From the NCBI GenBank assembly GCA_028875655.1, contig JAPPCX010000105.1, positions 1 through 48,103 of the forward strand: a stretch of DNA of 48,103 bases. The letters run 5' to 3'. Below, in pieces: positions 14,531 through 23,563 of the stretch. Each line of letters starts with the position of its first letter. The first letter of the stretch is position 1. Position numbers and translations under genes: made by a program. The notes beneath the pieces were generated by a model that made no database searches, was not told where the DNA came from, and saw nothing but the letters and a program-made list of their open reading frames with translations. This DNA comes from Chloroflexota bacterium (GTDB lineage Bacteria > Chloroflexota > Dehalococcoidia > Lucifugimonadales > UBA3495).

Positions 14531-15342
14531 TGACCGTAACGGACGTCTTCACCTCAGCCCGGCCCGCGGATAGTTTCGCGGCCGACCTCGTCGAGATCCA
14601 GTCCGGGATTGCCTCGTTCCACGTCGGCGTCATTGAACAACTGCGGCTGCGGGCGGGCCGGGAGGCATCCTGGCACCTGGCGCTGCTGCAGGCCATGGGC
14701 CAATGGACCCTGACTCGCGAACACGTAGCAGGGCGGGACTGGCAATACGTAATCGGCGGCGAGGCGCTGGACGGCCTGACGTTGGCACAGCGCCTGTGCC
14801 TGGAGATCGCGGATGTCGTACCGCAGTTCGAGTTGGAATCGCTGCTGTTTCGCGGACAGTGGCCGGAGCGGATTTCGTCAGACCGACTGCGCGAACTGAT
14901 CGGGCCTTACCGCTACACCGCGCTGCTGAATTTCAGGTACGGAGTGGTAGTGGAGGAGGCCCTGCAGCTGGTGGCGGAAGAGTCCATACGCAAGAGTCGG
15001 CTGGCACGGTGCTATCAGGACAGCGAACAGGTTATTGAAGATGCGTACCGCCACCTGTACGGGGACAGCCGCGCGATCCTGATGCCAGAGTTTCTGAAGG
15101 ACAGCGGCGGCACATGGGGCGCCGATGCGGAGTCGCTCTCGCTGACCGCGTGGCAGGAATTCACCTACTGGCTATTCAAGCGGCGGGTAAGGAAGTGGCA
15201 CCCGGCGCGAGTGGCCAGCGACACGCGGCGGGGGTTGGAACGGCTACGGGACCTGCACGGTTCGGGAGAGCACGACGCCACCGACTCCTTTACCGGCGGT
15301 GGATTCGACCCGCCGGCAGCGCTTGTGGGGCGTTCTGCCTGA
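14527..15342 (+). CDS. Protein of unknown function coupled to polX
   Basis: I do not recognise this 271-residue soluble protein. It is rich in Leu, Arg and Glu, looks mainly helical and has no signal peptide or membrane segment. Possible landmarks are WHLALLQAMGQWTLTREHV (about residues 49-67) and the stretch EFTYWLFKRRVRKWHP (about 214-229). The start ATG 14527 overlaps the polX TGA (ATGA), with a second ATG directly after, so translation is coupled to the repair polymerase. A helper role in DNA repair is possible but unproven. A hairpin at 15362-15386 follows. Confidence 0.7.
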   Translation: MMTVTDVFTSARPADSFAADLVEIQSGIASFHVGVIEQLRLRAGREASWHLALLQAMGQWTLTREHVAGRDWQYVIGGEALDGLTLAQRLCLEIADVVPQFELESLLFRGQWPERISSDRLRELIGPYRYTALLNFRYGVVVEEALQLVAEESIRKSRLARCYQDSEQVIEDAYRHLYGDSRAILMPEFLKDSGGTWGADAESLSLTAWQEFTYWLFKRRVRKWHPARVASDTRRGLERLRDLHGSGEHDATDSFTGGGFDPPAALVGRSA

Positions 15343-15361
15343 AACGAGTGCTTCAATGCGT

Positions 15362-15386
15362 AGGGGCAACCCTTGTGGTTGCCCCT
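15362..15386. terminator. Hairpin of the AGGGGC-ACC repeat family between converging genes
   Basis: AGGGGCAACC pairs with GGTTGCCCCT over a five-base loop. It separates the polX-linked gene from rpsA on the other strand and has relatives at 21101-21125 and 28031-28052. No U-tract is present. Confidence 0.6.
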
Positions 15387-15415
15387 GCTTCTTGCAACTG
15401 AGGTGCGCCGTCCGC

Positions 15416-16510
15416 TTACAGGCCGTAAACCCGGCGGTAGCTCAGGCTCATGCGCTTGCGTTCGGTGTCGATGCTCAGGATCTGCACCTTGATCTGCTGG
15501 CCCTGATAGACGATCTCCTTGGGGTGTTCCATCCGGCGGGCGGACAATTCGGAGATATGCACCAATCCTTCGACCCAGTCTTCCAGCTTGACGAATGCCC
15601 CGAAGTCCATAAGCCGGGTGACGGTGCCGTCAACGATGTCACCGACTTGGTAGCGTTCCGGCACCGAGTCCCAGGGTTCGGGTTGGGTGCGCTTCAGGCT
15701 GAGGGAAATCTTGCTGTTTTCCCGGTCAACGCGGAGAACCTTCAAGGTGAGGTTTTCGCCAATGCTGACCACTTCCTCCGGCGATTTGACCATGGACCAG
15801 GAAAGCTCCGAGATAGGAACCAGGCCCTCGGCGTCGCCAAGGTCAACGAAAGCGCCGAAACCGCGCATGGAGCGCACGGTTCCCTGGACGATCTGGCCTT
15901 CCTGGAGTTCCTCCAGCAGACGCTCCTTGGCCGCGTTGCGCAATTGACGCCAGATGCGACGTTCCGTCAGCACCAGCTTCTCGCGCTGGGAGTCCAATTC
16001 CAGGATGTTAAACCTGGCATCTTCGCCGATCCTGGCGTCCAGGTGCTCGATGCGTCCTTCCTTCGGCACCGGCGCCATCTGGGAGAAGGGCACGAATCCC
16101 CGGATTCCGTTCCAGTCCACAACCAGGCCGCCCTTGTTGTGCTGGACCACCTTGGCGGACAGTTCGGCGTCTTTCTGATGCAGGTCGATCAGGTCTTCCC
16201 AAACTTGCTTTTCCTGGGCCTGGTCGTAGGAAAAGACAGCCATGCCGCCTGGCCCCCGGTTGTTGACGTGGATGACCATGACGCGCGTTCCGGGAAGCAT
16301 TTGTTCGCGCTTTTCATCGGTCAGAGTCCGCATTTCCTGGGGCGGGACGATACCCTCGGTTTTGAGGCCGGCGCTGATGACCATGCCTTCTTCATCAATG
16401 CGCACTATTTCCCCGGTCACCAAATCGCCTCTGCGGTATTCCCTCGGCGAAAATGCCGATTCGGGAAGTTCCGACATGTCGGTGACTGCATACGGGTCCT
16501 GGGCTACCAT
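15416..16510 (-). CDS. rpsA: 30S ribosomal protein S1, four S1 domains
   Basis: S1 binds mRNA at the ribosome and helps to start translation of leadered messages. The 364-residue protein has four S1 (OB-fold) repeats: about 25-97, 115-178 (more divergent), 198-268 (VQGTVRSMRGFGAFVDLGDAEGLVPISEL) and 285-356 (VDGTVTRLMDFGAFVKLEDWVEGLVHISEL). This is shorter than the six-domain S1 of proteobacteria and fits Gram-positive and Chloroflexota forms. Start ATG 16510 has GGAG some ten bases upstream. The gene is transcribed from a promoter at 16616-16644 with a 5' UTR of about 100 bases, divergent from valS. Confidence 0.9.
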   Translation of the reverse strand: MVAQDPYAVTDMSELPESAFSPREYRRGDLVTGEIVRIDEEGMVISAGLKTEGIVPPQEMRTLTDEKREQMLPGTRVMVIHVNNRGPGGMAVFSYDQAQEKQVWEDLIDLHQKDAELSAKVVQHNKGGLVVDWNGIRGFVPFSQMAPVPKEGRIEHLDARIGEDARFNILELDSQREKLVLTERRIWRQLRNAAKERLLEELQEGQIVQGTVRSMRGFGAFVDLGDAEGLVPISELSWSMVKSPEEVVSIGENLTLKVLRVDRENSKISLSLKRTQPEPWDSVPERYQVGDIVDGTVTRLMDFGAFVKLEDWVEGLVHISELSARRMEHPKEIVYQGQQIKVQILSIDTERKRMSLSYRRVYGL

Positions 16511-16615
16511 CTGTTATGTTGCTCCTTACTCTTGCTGGACGAACCTGTCGAGAGGTGACCATCGACGAACGACACGCCGAAGTACACTGAGGTTAGGTCA
16601 CAATTCGCCTGCCTA

Positions 16616-16644
16616 ATAATACTTATAATGGACTCAAATTGCAA
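16616..16644 (-). promoter_or_regulatory. Promoter of rpsA
   Basis: On the minus strand TTGCAA (16639-16644), 17 bp, then TATTAT (16616-16621). Transcription would start near 16609, giving a leader of about 100 bases, long enough for autoregulation by S1. Confidence 0.55.
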
Positions 16645-16679
16645 CCGCCAATCCGAAGCGGCGCAAACGACGCCGCGTG

Positions 16680-16709
16680 TGGACAATCCGGCTGGTGCAA
16701 TGCTAACAT
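16680..16709 (+). promoter_or_regulatory. Possible promoter of valS
   Basis: TGGACA (16680-16685), 18 bp, then TAACAT (16704-16709) with an extended TGC. It leaves an 80-base leader before valS. I see no T-box core sequence in it. Confidence 0.4.
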
Positions 16710-16796
16710 TTTTTGGGCGAATTTTTGGCAACTGCAAACCCACGGCGGGAATCGGCGGCACACGTCAATTCCGGTGGGTGGATTTGGGACGGCGCG

Positions 16797-19490
16797 ATGA
16801 CTCAACCTGCCAACGCGATCCCCCGCGCTTACGAAGCGGGAGCCGTGGAACGACGCATCTATCAAAACTGGTGGGATTCGGGCTACTTCGCGCCCCACGC
16901 CAACCCCTCGGGCGAGCCATTCTGCATAGTAATGCCCCCGCCCAACGTTACGGGGGAGTTGCATCTGGGCCACGCGTTGACGGCGAGTTTGCAGGATGCC
17001 CTGACCCGTTGGCATCGCATGCGCGGAGACCCGACACTGTGGCTTCCCGGCAAGGACCACGCCGGCATCGCCACGCAATGGGTGGTGGAGCGCGCGCTGG
17101 CCGACGAGGGAACCAACCGTCACGACTTGGGCCGCGACGCCTTTGAACAACGGGTCTGGGAGTGGGTGGAGCGGTACGGTAACACCATCGACGAGCAGCA
17201 CCGCCGGCTGGGGGCTTCGTGCGACTGGTCGCGTCTCCGGTTCACCCTGGATCCCGGCCCCGTGCGGGCGGTGCGCACCACCTTCGTCAACCTCTTTAGC
17301 AAGGGACTGATTTACCGCCACGAACGCATCATCAACTGGTGCCCACGGTGCGCCACTGCCCTGTCGGACCTGGAAGTCGATTACGAGGAGCGGGACGGCA
17401 AGCTGTACTACATCCGCTATCCGCTGGCCGACCGGGCGGACGACTACGTAACCGTCGCCACAACGCGCCCGGAGTCAATGCTGGGCGATACCGGCGTGGC
17501 GGTCCACCCGGACGACGAACGCTATCAGGACAAGATTGGCCGGATGACGTTGCTGCCCATCGTAGGCCGCGAAATTCCGGTGGTTGGCGACCCGGCCATC
17601 GAAATAGAGTTCGGCACCGGCGCGCTGAAGGTCACACCGGGTCATGACGTGGTGGACTTTGAGATCGGAGAACGCCACGGACTGCCCATCGTGAACATCA
17701 TCGGGTTCGATGGGTGCATTACCGACGCAGCCGGGCCAAAGTACGCGGGAATGGAGCGGTTCGCCGCTCGGGCCGCGGTTGCCGAGGAGCTGGAGGCGCT
17801 CGGACTCCTCGAACGGGTCGAGGACTACCATCACGCCGTTGGACAGTGCCAGCGATGCAGCGAGGTGGTCGAGCCGCTGATTAGCCTGCAATGGTTCCTG
17901 AACGTGGGGCAACACACGGACCCGAACAGCATCGCCGGACGCGCTTACGCCGCGGTGGCCAACGGCACCATCGAGATCGTTCCCGAACGATTCACCCGCG
18001 TTTATCTGAACTGGCTGGAAAACATCCGGGACTGGTGCATCAGCCGGCAGTTGTGGTGGGGGCACCGGATTCCGGTGTGGTACTGCGCCGACTGCGGCGG
18101 ATTTGCCGCGCACGTCGAAGACCCCACCGCGTGCGAAGCCTGCGGCAGCGCGGCCATCCAACAGGAGAACGACGTTCTCGATACGTGGTTCAGCAGCGGG
18201 TTGTGGCCCCACTCCACCCTGGGATGGCCGGAAGAAGGCTCCGACGACCTGTCGGAATTTTATCCCAACTCGGTTATGGAAACCGGCTACGACATCCTGT
18301 TCTTCTGGGTGGCCCGCATGATCATGCTGGGCATCGAAAACACCGGGCAGATCCCTTTCCGCTCCGTGTATCTGCACGGCATGGTGCTGGACGCGGAAGG
18401 CCAGAAGATGAGCAAGACCCGGGGCAACACCCTGGACCCCCTGGATCTGCTGGAACAGTACGGCACCGATGCCCTGCGCTTTGCCTTGACGACGGGAACC
18501 GCTCCGGGGAATAACCTCCGGTTAAGCGACGAAAAGCTGGAATCGGCCCGCAACTTCGCCAACAAGATATGGAACGCTGCTCGCTTTGTAATCACCGCGA
18601 TTGAAGGCCGGAACGACCTGGACGATTGGCACGACCTGATTGCCCCGGAGCACCGGGAAGATCGCTGGATCGTTGGGCGGCTGGATGCGCTCACGGCGGC
18701 GGTGAACGAGTCGCTGGCGGAATTTGAACTGGGCGAAGCGCAACAGAAGCTCTACGACTTCGTGTGGAACGACTTCTGCGACTGGTACATCGAGATGGCA
18801 AAGGTGCGGCTGCGGGACGGGGACTCCGGCGCGGCGGTGACGCTGGTCCACGTGCTGGAGCGTTCGCTCCGCCTGCTGCACCCTTTCATGCCCTTCGTTA
18901 CCGAGGAGATCTGGCAGAATCTGACATCCCGCGTGCCGGCGCCTGCCGAGGGTCTGCCGCCTTCGATCATGGTTGCGGACTACCCGCAGGTACGTAGCGT
19001 CCGCTCGGCTCCCGATGCAGAATCCGAGATGGACGTGGTGATGCAGACCATCCGCGCGGTGCGCAACATACGCGCCCAACTGCGAATTCCGGCAGCTCAA
19101 AGATTGGAAGCGGCGATTGAAACCAACGGACTGCGGACCGTCGTAGAAGAAGAACGGGAAGCCATCCGCGTACTCGCCCGAGTTGAGCCCCTGCGCGTGC
19201 TTGACGGCGATGCAGCCCAGAGCGCGGCGGGTGTCAGCCTGGTGGTCAATCCCCTGGTGGTGCGCCTGCCGCTCGCCGGGATCGTCGATCTGGATGCGGA
19301 ATCTCAACGCTTGGACCAGGAACTGGAGAATACACGCCGCAACCAGGAGCGAGTCGAGCAACTGCTCGCCAACGCCAAATTTGTTTCGAAAGCCCGCCCT
19401 GAAGTGGTCGAAAAAGAACGCGAACGGCTGCACAGCCTCACCGAGCAAAGGGAACGGATCGAGGACATTATCGCTCAACTGAGCGCCTGA
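16797..19490 (+). CDS. valS: Valyl-tRNA synthetase
   Basis: This class Ia synthetase charges tRNA-Val. The 897 residues contain the HIGH-type motif PPPNVTGELHLGHAL early on, an editing (CP1) domain, the WCISRQLWWGHRIPVWYC block with a zinc-type Cys pair (CADCGG...CEACG), and the KMSKS motif as GQKMSKTRGN. An anticodon-binding domain and the C-terminal coiled-coil arm (about residues 830-895, rich in Glu/Arg/Leu heptads) follow. Start ATG 16797 begins MTQPANAIPRAYEAG; upstream in-frame codons do not resemble the family. The ribosome-binding site is weak (GGGA). It is divergent from rpsA. Confidence 0.95.
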   Translation: MTQPANAIPRAYEAGAVERRIYQNWWDSGYFAPHANPSGEPFCIVMPPPNVTGELHLGHALTASLQDALTRWHRMRGDPTLWLPGKDHAGIATQWVVERALADEGTNRHDLGRDAFEQRVWEWVERYGNTIDEQHRRLGASCDWSRLRFTLDPGPVRAVRTTFVNLFSKGLIYRHERIINWCPRCATALSDLEVDYEERDGKLYYIRYPLADRADDYVTVATTRPESMLGDTGVAVHPDDERYQDKIGRMTLLPIVGREIPVVGDPAIEIEFGTGALKVTPGHDVVDFEIGERHGLPIVNIIGFDGCITDAAGPKYAGMERFAARAAVAEELEALGLLERVEDYHHAVGQCQRCSEVVEPLISLQWFLNVGQHTDPNSIAGRAYAAVANGTIEIVPERFTRVYLNWLENIRDWCISRQLWWGHRIPVWYCADCGGFAAHVEDPTACEACGSAAIQQENDVLDTWFSSGLWPHSTLGWPEEGSDDLSEFYPNSVMETGYDILFFWVARMIMLGIENTGQIPFRSVYLHGMVLDAEGQKMSKTRGNTLDPLDLLEQYGTDALRFALTTGTAPGNNLRLSDEKLESARNFANKIWNAARFVITAIEGRNDLDDWHDLIAPEHREDRWIVGRLDALTAAVNESLAEFELGEAQQKLYDFVWNDFCDWYIEMAKVRLRDGDSGAAVTLVHVLERSLRLLHPFMPFVTEEIWQNLTSRVPAPAEGLPPSIMVADYPQVRSVRSAPDAESEMDVVMQTIRAVRNIRAQLRIPAAQRLEAAIETNGLRTVVEEEREAIRVLARVEPLRVLDGDAAQSAAGVSLVVNPLVVRLPLAGIVDLDAESQRLDQELENTRRNQERVEQLLANAKFVSKARPEVVEKERERLHSLTEQRERIEDIIAQLSA

Positions 19491-19594
19491 TCCAAGATTG
19501 CCATAATCCGCACGTCGGGCAAGGGGCAAGTAAGGCGAAATTTTGGCAAAGTCTAAAAAATAGAGCAATCATACCCGCCTACAGGAGCCCTTTG

Positions 19595-20233
19595 ATGAGA
19601 CGTAAGACTGTTCAACTTGTCGTGTGTGTTTTAACCGCCGGCTTGGCGCTGGGCGCGATCGCGGGTTGCTTCGGCGGAGGCGACGAACCGGAACCCACCG
19701 TGGACATCCAGGCTACCATCGACGCCGCGGTCAGAGAGGCGACGCCTACGGAAACGCCCACCCCCGAACCTACAGCGACGCCCGTACCGACGGTAGCCCC
19801 TACACCGGACATTGCGGCCACCGTTGCCGCAGCCCTCGCCGCCGCTCAGCCGACAGACGCGCCTCCGACGGCAACTCCCGAACCTACGGCGACCCCGGTA
19901 CCAACCAATACTCCGGTTCCTACCAATACTCCGGTCCCTACCCCCACGCCTACACCGTCACCCGAGCAGTCCAGCGGGCCCCCGTGCATCATCACCGGCG
20001 AGGTCAGAATCGGAGGCTCCATCCCTCCGGTGGGTACGCAGATATTCGCTCGCAGCAAGACCGACAGCAATGTCGTCGTGGAAGCTGAAACCAGGGACGG
20101 TGGCAAATACACATTGGCGATCCCACACTTTGACATGGTTTTCGACCTGTTCGTCAGGGGCAACGATTCCGGTCAGGACACCCCGGCCACGTACCAAGGA
20201 TGCCGCGAGATCAGGAACCTGTCGATCGGGTAA
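19595..20233 (+). CDS. Lipoprotein with Pro/Thr-rich low-complexity linker
   Basis: This 212-residue secreted protein has an N-terminal signal peptide with lipobox LGAIAGC (Cys about residue 25). A segment of roughly 90 residues follows, made of TPTPEPTATPVPT-like repeats with an interspersed ATIDAAV/ATVAAALAAA motif. The globular C-terminal domain of about 80 residues begins CIITGEVRIGG and resembles a carboxypeptidase-regulatory or Ig-like beta-sandwich that could bind surface partners. The Pro/Thr linker probably spans the cell envelope. Start ATG 19595 is set by AGGAG at 19583-19587. Such Pro/Thr-rich lipoproteins are frequent in Chloroflexota. No specific function is recognised. Confidence 0.8.
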   Translation: MRRKTVQLVVCVLTAGLALGAIAGCFGGGDEPEPTVDIQATIDAAVREATPTETPTPEPTATPVPTVAPTPDIAATVAAALAAAQPTDAPPTATPEPTATPVPTNTPVPTNTPVPTPTPTPSPEQSSGPPCIITGEVRIGGSIPPVGTQIFARSKTDSNVVVEAETRDGGKYTLAIPHFDMVFDLFVRGNDSGQDTPATYQGCREIRNLSIG

Positions 20234-20247
20234 TCAACTGGGCCAAC

Positions 20248-21102
20248 ATGACCATCCGCACCGCGCTGGGGATCATCGGACACCCCATCGGGCACTCCAT
20301 CTCACCAAGGTTTCAGCAGGCGGCGCTGGACAGTCTCGGCATCGACGCCGAATACCGGGCCTATGACGTAGCGCCCGACGACGTTGGCGCGTTCGTGAAC
20401 TCGCTCCGTTCGGATGCCGTTACCGGCATCAACGTGACCGTCCCCCATAAGGAAGCCGTGATGCCCTTCCTCGATGAAATCGACGAATGGGCCACGGAGG
20501 CCGGGGCGGTCAACACCATCATCAACCGCGACGGACGCCTCGCCGGTTACAACACGGATGGCTACGGGTTCCTGCGGGCGTTGCGGGAATCCGGCGGTCT
20601 GGACCCGGCGGGCAAAAGTACGCTGATCCTGGGCGCCGGGGGTTCCGCCCGGGGCGTGGTGCAGGCCCTGCTCCGCGCCGACGTCGGGCCGCTGACGGTA
20701 GCCAACCGCACCCTGACCCGCGCCGAATCCCTGGCCGAACTGGCCCGTTCCCGGGGCGTGGACGCGGAAGCCATCACGTTGGAATCCGACCGCGTCGATG
20801 ATGCGGCCCGTTCCGCGCAATTGATTGTCAACTGCACCTCGCTGGGGATGACGCACGGGCCCGATGAAACCGCGTCTCCCCTGCGGGCGGACCAAATCCC
20901 GCCAACCGCGCTGGTCTATGACCTGGTGTATAATCCCGCTCTAACCCCATTACTTGGCGAGGCGGAGCAGGCCGGCGCTACCACCCTGGGCGGCATCACC
21001 ATGCTCGTATATCAAGGCGCGGCGTCATTCGAGATCTGGCAGGAACGGCCCGCTCCGGTTGGGGTTATGATGGACGCCGCAATGGCGGCAATGCAGACGT
21101 AG
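20248..21102 (+). CDS. aroE: Shikimate dehydrogenase (NADP+)
   Basis: Shikimate dehydrogenase reduces 3-dehydroshikimate to shikimate in aromatic amino acid synthesis. The 284-residue protein shows the shikimate-binding GHSISP motif, the catalytic lysine in NVTVPHKE, the paired aspartate in YNTDGYG, the nucleotide-binding GAGGSARG and NRT motifs, and a C-terminal GGITMLVYQGAASFEIW helix. Start ATG 20248 begins MTIRTALGIIGHPIGHS; a longer open frame would overlap the lipoprotein gene. Chorismate synthase follows after a hairpin, so this is a small aro cluster. Other pathway genes are not in the window. Confidence 0.93.
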   Translation: MTIRTALGIIGHPIGHSISPRFQQAALDSLGIDAEYRAYDVAPDDVGAFVNSLRSDAVTGINVTVPHKEAVMPFLDEIDEWATEAGAVNTIINRDGRLAGYNTDGYGFLRALRESGGLDPAGKSTLILGAGGSARGVVQALLRADVGPLTVANRTLTRAESLAELARSRGVDAEAITLESDRVDDAARSAQLIVNCTSLGMTHGPDETASPLRADQIPPTALVYDLVYNPALTPLLGEAEQAGATTLGGITMLVYQGAASFEIWQERPAPVGVMMDAAMAAMQT

Positions 21103-21125
21103 GGGCAACCCTCGTGGTTGCCCTC
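21101..21125. repeat. AGGGGC-ACC hairpin repeat, copy between aroE and aroC
   Basis: AGGGGCAACC and GGTTGCCCTC form a stem over CTCGT. It overlaps the aroE stop codon and is a near-copy of 15362-15386. It may weaken transcription from aroE into aroC. Confidence 0.7.
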
Positions 21126-21162
21126 GACCGTGCTAACAGAATACAGGGAGGGCATACCCACA

Positions 21163-22350
21163 ATGATAAGGTGGTTCACCGCCGGCGAGTCCCACGGGCA
21201 AGGGCTGATGATAATCGTGGAAGGCGTGCCCGCCTACCTGTCTCTTGACGAGGGGTACATCGCCCACCACCTGGCCCGCCGGCAGCGGGGATATGGTCGC
21301 GGCGGGCGGCAGCAGATCGAGCGCGACCACGCCCACATCCAGACCGGAGTGCGCCACGGCTACACCCTGGGCAGCCCCATCGGTATGCTCCTGGAAAACC
21401 GCGACTGGGTGAACTGGCAGGACGCCATGGCCGTGGAGTACGTTGAGAACCCCTCACAGGAAGGGCGGAACGCGCGCGTAACCCGCATCCGGCCCGGCCA
21501 CGCCGACCTGCCGGGCGCGATGAAGTACGGGTTCCACGACGTGCGCAACTCCCTGGAGCGCGCGTCGGCGCGGGAAACCGCCGGCCGGGTCGCCGCCGGC
21601 GCCGTCGCCATGCGACTGCTGGAAGAGTTCGGCATCGTCCTGCACAGCCACGTCGTCTCCATCGGGCGCGTCCACGCCAACCCGCCCAAGCACGATGCCA
21701 TCGACTGGGACGCGGTTGAGGAATCGCCAGTGCATTGCGCGGACGCCGCCGCCGCCGATTTGATGATGGCCGAGGTGGACGCCGCCCGCGAGGCCGGCGA
21801 CACCGTGGGCGGAACAGTGGAGGTAATCGCGGAGAACGTACCCATCGGCCTGGGTTCCCACGTTCACTGGGACCGCAAAATCGACGCCAAAATCGCCCAG
21901 GCCCTGATGAGCATCAACGCCGTTAAAGCCGTCAGCATCGGCCCCGGCTGGGAGCTGATGGACGCCTGGGGTTCCGAGTTCCAGGACGTGATTGAGCCGG
22001 TCACCGACCCGGATCATCCCTGGCAGCGCAAGACCAACCGCGCCGGCGGTACCGAGGGGGGCATGACCAGCGGCCCGCCTTTGGTAGCGCGATTCGTCAT
22101 CAAGCCCATCGCCACCCTGCACAACCCACTGCCGTCCGTTGACCTGGACACCGGCGAGCCGGTGCAGGCGCATTTTGAGCGCAGCGACGTCTGCCAGGCG
22201 CCCCCGGCCGGCGTCATCGGCGAAGCCATGGTCGCCCTGGTGCTGGCCGACGCTTTCATGGAAAAATTCGGCGGCGACAGCATCCCCGAAACCCGCCGCA
22301 ACTTCGAGGGCTACCAGGCCACCGTCGGCCCCCGCCTCCGCTACAGCTGA
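21163..22350 (+). CDS. aroC: Chorismate synthase
   Basis: Chorismate synthase converts 5-enolpyruvylshikimate-3-phosphate to chorismate using reduced FMN. The 395-residue protein has the family signatures GESHGQGL at the N-terminus, RRQRGYGRGGRQQIE, TLGSPIG, RPGHADLPGAMKYG, RNSLERASARETAGRVAAG and, near the end, GGTEGGMTSG and ARFVIKPIATL. Length and motifs are normal. Start ATG 21163 (MIRWFTAGESHG) has GGGAGG about ten bases upstream; the preceding open-frame codons do not belong to the family. It follows aroE in the same direction, separated by a palindromic repeat. Confidence 0.95.
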   Translation: MIRWFTAGESHGQGLMIIVEGVPAYLSLDEGYIAHHLARRQRGYGRGGRQQIERDHAHIQTGVRHGYTLGSPIGMLLENRDWVNWQDAMAVEYVENPSQEGRNARVTRIRPGHADLPGAMKYGFHDVRNSLERASARETAGRVAAGAVAMRLLEEFGIVLHSHVVSIGRVHANPPKHDAIDWDAVEESPVHCADAAAADLMMAEVDAAREAGDTVGGTVEVIAENVPIGLGSHVHWDRKIDAKIAQALMSINAVKAVSIGPGWELMDAWGSEFQDVIEPVTDPDHPWQRKTNRAGGTEGGMTSGPPLVARFVIKPIATLHNPLPSVDLDTGEPVQAHFERSDVCQAPPAGVIGEAMVALVLADAFMEKFGGDSIPETRRNFEGYQATVGPRLRYS

Positions 22351-22405
22351 CCACCCTATCCCGTCACTCCCACTTCATTTACCCGTCCCTCCCGATTTAT
22401 TTACC

Positions 22406-22434
22406 CGTCATTCCCGCGAAAGCGGGAATCCAGA
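22406..22434. repeat. Dispersed palindromic repeat, copy 2
   Basis: CGTCATTCCCGC, GAAA, GCGGGAATCCAGA. Just before it, two degraded relatives of its left end (CCCGTCACTCCC near 22363 and CCCGTCCCTCCC near 22383) form a short run of partial repeats. Confidence 0.85.
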
Positions 22435-22457
22435 ATGCCCCCGAGGAGAACCGTTCC

Positions 22458-22652
22458 ATGCAATTGCTAACCGCGCTCCTCCGGCGGCTTGTCGTCCGCC
22501 AGCAAACCACCGAAGGCGCCCTCCACGTCGACACCGAGCAGACGAGGCGTCAACGGGAGCTAGCCCGCTCCGAAAACCAGGCCGGCCACAACCTCACCGT
22601 CCAAACCACCATCGACATGGCCCGCACCCAGACGTGGACGGGCGGCGGCTAA
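22458..22652 (+). CDS. Small hypothetical protein
   Basis: This 64-residue basic protein (MQLLTALLRRLVVRQQTTEG) has no recognised domain. A GAGGAG about ten bases upstream supports ATG 22458. The short hydrophobic N-terminus is followed by a charged helical stretch. It lies between aroC and the repeat-motif gene in an accessory-looking area, and coding status is uncertain. Confidence 0.4.
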   Translation: MQLLTALLRRLVVRQQTTEGALHVDTEQTRRQRELARSENQAGHNLTVQTTIDMARTQTWTGGG

Positions 22653-22666
22653 GCGACATTCCCCCG

Positions 22667-22695
22667 TTGACGCCTTCTGCCGTCCTCCCTAAAAT
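22667..22695 (+). promoter_or_regulatory. Promoter of the repeat-motif gene, probably leaderless
   Basis: TTGACG (22667-22672), 17 bp, TAAAAT (22690-22695). ATG 22703 is eight bases after the -10 end, with no room for a Shine-Dalgarno sequence. Confidence 0.6.
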
Positions 22696-22702
22696 AGAAT
22701 AT

Positions 22703-23563
22703 ATGTCCAATCTCGCCGACATCATCGCCCAGGAAACCCAGGACGGCCGGCTCATCGTCCGCTTCCTCCTCTCCGCCATGGACGGCGACCTACCCGACTT
22801 CCAGCCCTGTCACCGCATCGACGCCGCCCGTCTCCTCGTCAAACTAGGCTTCGACCAGGCCCAGGCCGTCATCGACCGCGCCCGCGACGCCCAGCGCGCC
22901 GCCGCCCAGCGCACACCCAACCGCGATTCCCGCTCCCAGCCTCAACCCGAAACGCGGTGGCTTTTCGATTCCGCATCCGAATCCGAAACCCAAAGCGCCG
23001 CCAACTCCATCCGCGACCAACTCGCCCAAATCGTCCGTGAGGAAACCGACGACGGCCGCGTCGCTGTCCGCTTCCTAATCGACGCCATGCAGGGCGAGTT
23101 CCCCGACTTCAAACCCTGCCACCGCCCCTCCGCCGCCAGGGAACTCCTCCAACGCGGCTTCGACTACGTGCCCGACGACGCCGACCCCCAGGCCGAACCC
23201 GAACCCGCCGAGCTTACCCCCGAAGCGCTCGAAGCCCGACGCCGCGCCGAACTCATCGAATTCAGCAAGCACGGCCCCGGGTACTACCAAATCCACCCCT
23301 TCCCCTGCGTCTGCGAAGACCGCCTCCACGACTGCGATGGCAACCCACTCAACGACGAACAACTCGAAGCCGCCGCCCGTCGCAGCCCCTCCATGGAACA
23401 CTTCATCGACGACCCCGACCAGATGAACCGCTTCCTCGCCCGCTACGCCGAGTACCTGACCACCTGGAACGCCGAACACCCCCGCAACCCCATCGACATC
23501 AACCGCATCATCTGGACCCATATCCCCTGGCGACACCTCAACCACCGCCCCCGCGCGCCCTAA
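22703..23563 (+). CDS. Protein with duplicated RFL-PDF-PCHR motif, unknown function
   Basis: The 286-residue protein contains two copies of a domain of about 50 residues (about 4-55 and 107-158) with the pattern E-T-x-D-G-R, RFL..AM.G..PDF.PCHR..AA..L...GFD. They are joined by a Pro/Arg/Ser linker. The motif resembles short segments I associate with phage-terminase-like and helix-turn-helix proteins of Chloroflexota; this is from memory and not firm. The C-terminal 100 residues (PFPCVCEDRLHDCDG, then helical) contain a Cys cluster that might bind metal. ATG 22703 is the natural start given the promoter just upstream. The frame is open further upstream, but over aroC. Confidence 0.7.
   Translation: MSNLADIIAQETQDGRLIVRFLLSAMDGDLPDFQPCHRIDAARLLVKLGFDQAQAVIDRARDAQRAAAQRTPNRDSRSQPQPETRWLFDSASESETQSAANSIRDQLAQIVREETDDGRVAVRFLIDAMQGEFPDFKPCHRPSAARELLQRGFDYVPDDADPQAEPEPAELTPEALEARRRAELIEFSKHGPGYYQIHPFPCVCEDRLHDCDGNPLNDEQLEAAARRSPSMEHFIDDPDQMNRFLARYAEYLTTWNAEHPRNPIDINRIIWTHIPWRHLNHRPRAP

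Noticed and set aside
16640-16796. T-box leader before valS
   Set aside because: The region is long enough, but has no GGTGGTACCGCG-like core and no terminator hairpin with a U-tract after it.
22358-22434. CRISPR-like short repeats downstream of aroC
   Set aside because: Only three degenerate CCCGTC-TCCC units occur with no regular spacers; they are remnants of the dispersed palindrome. No cas genes are present.
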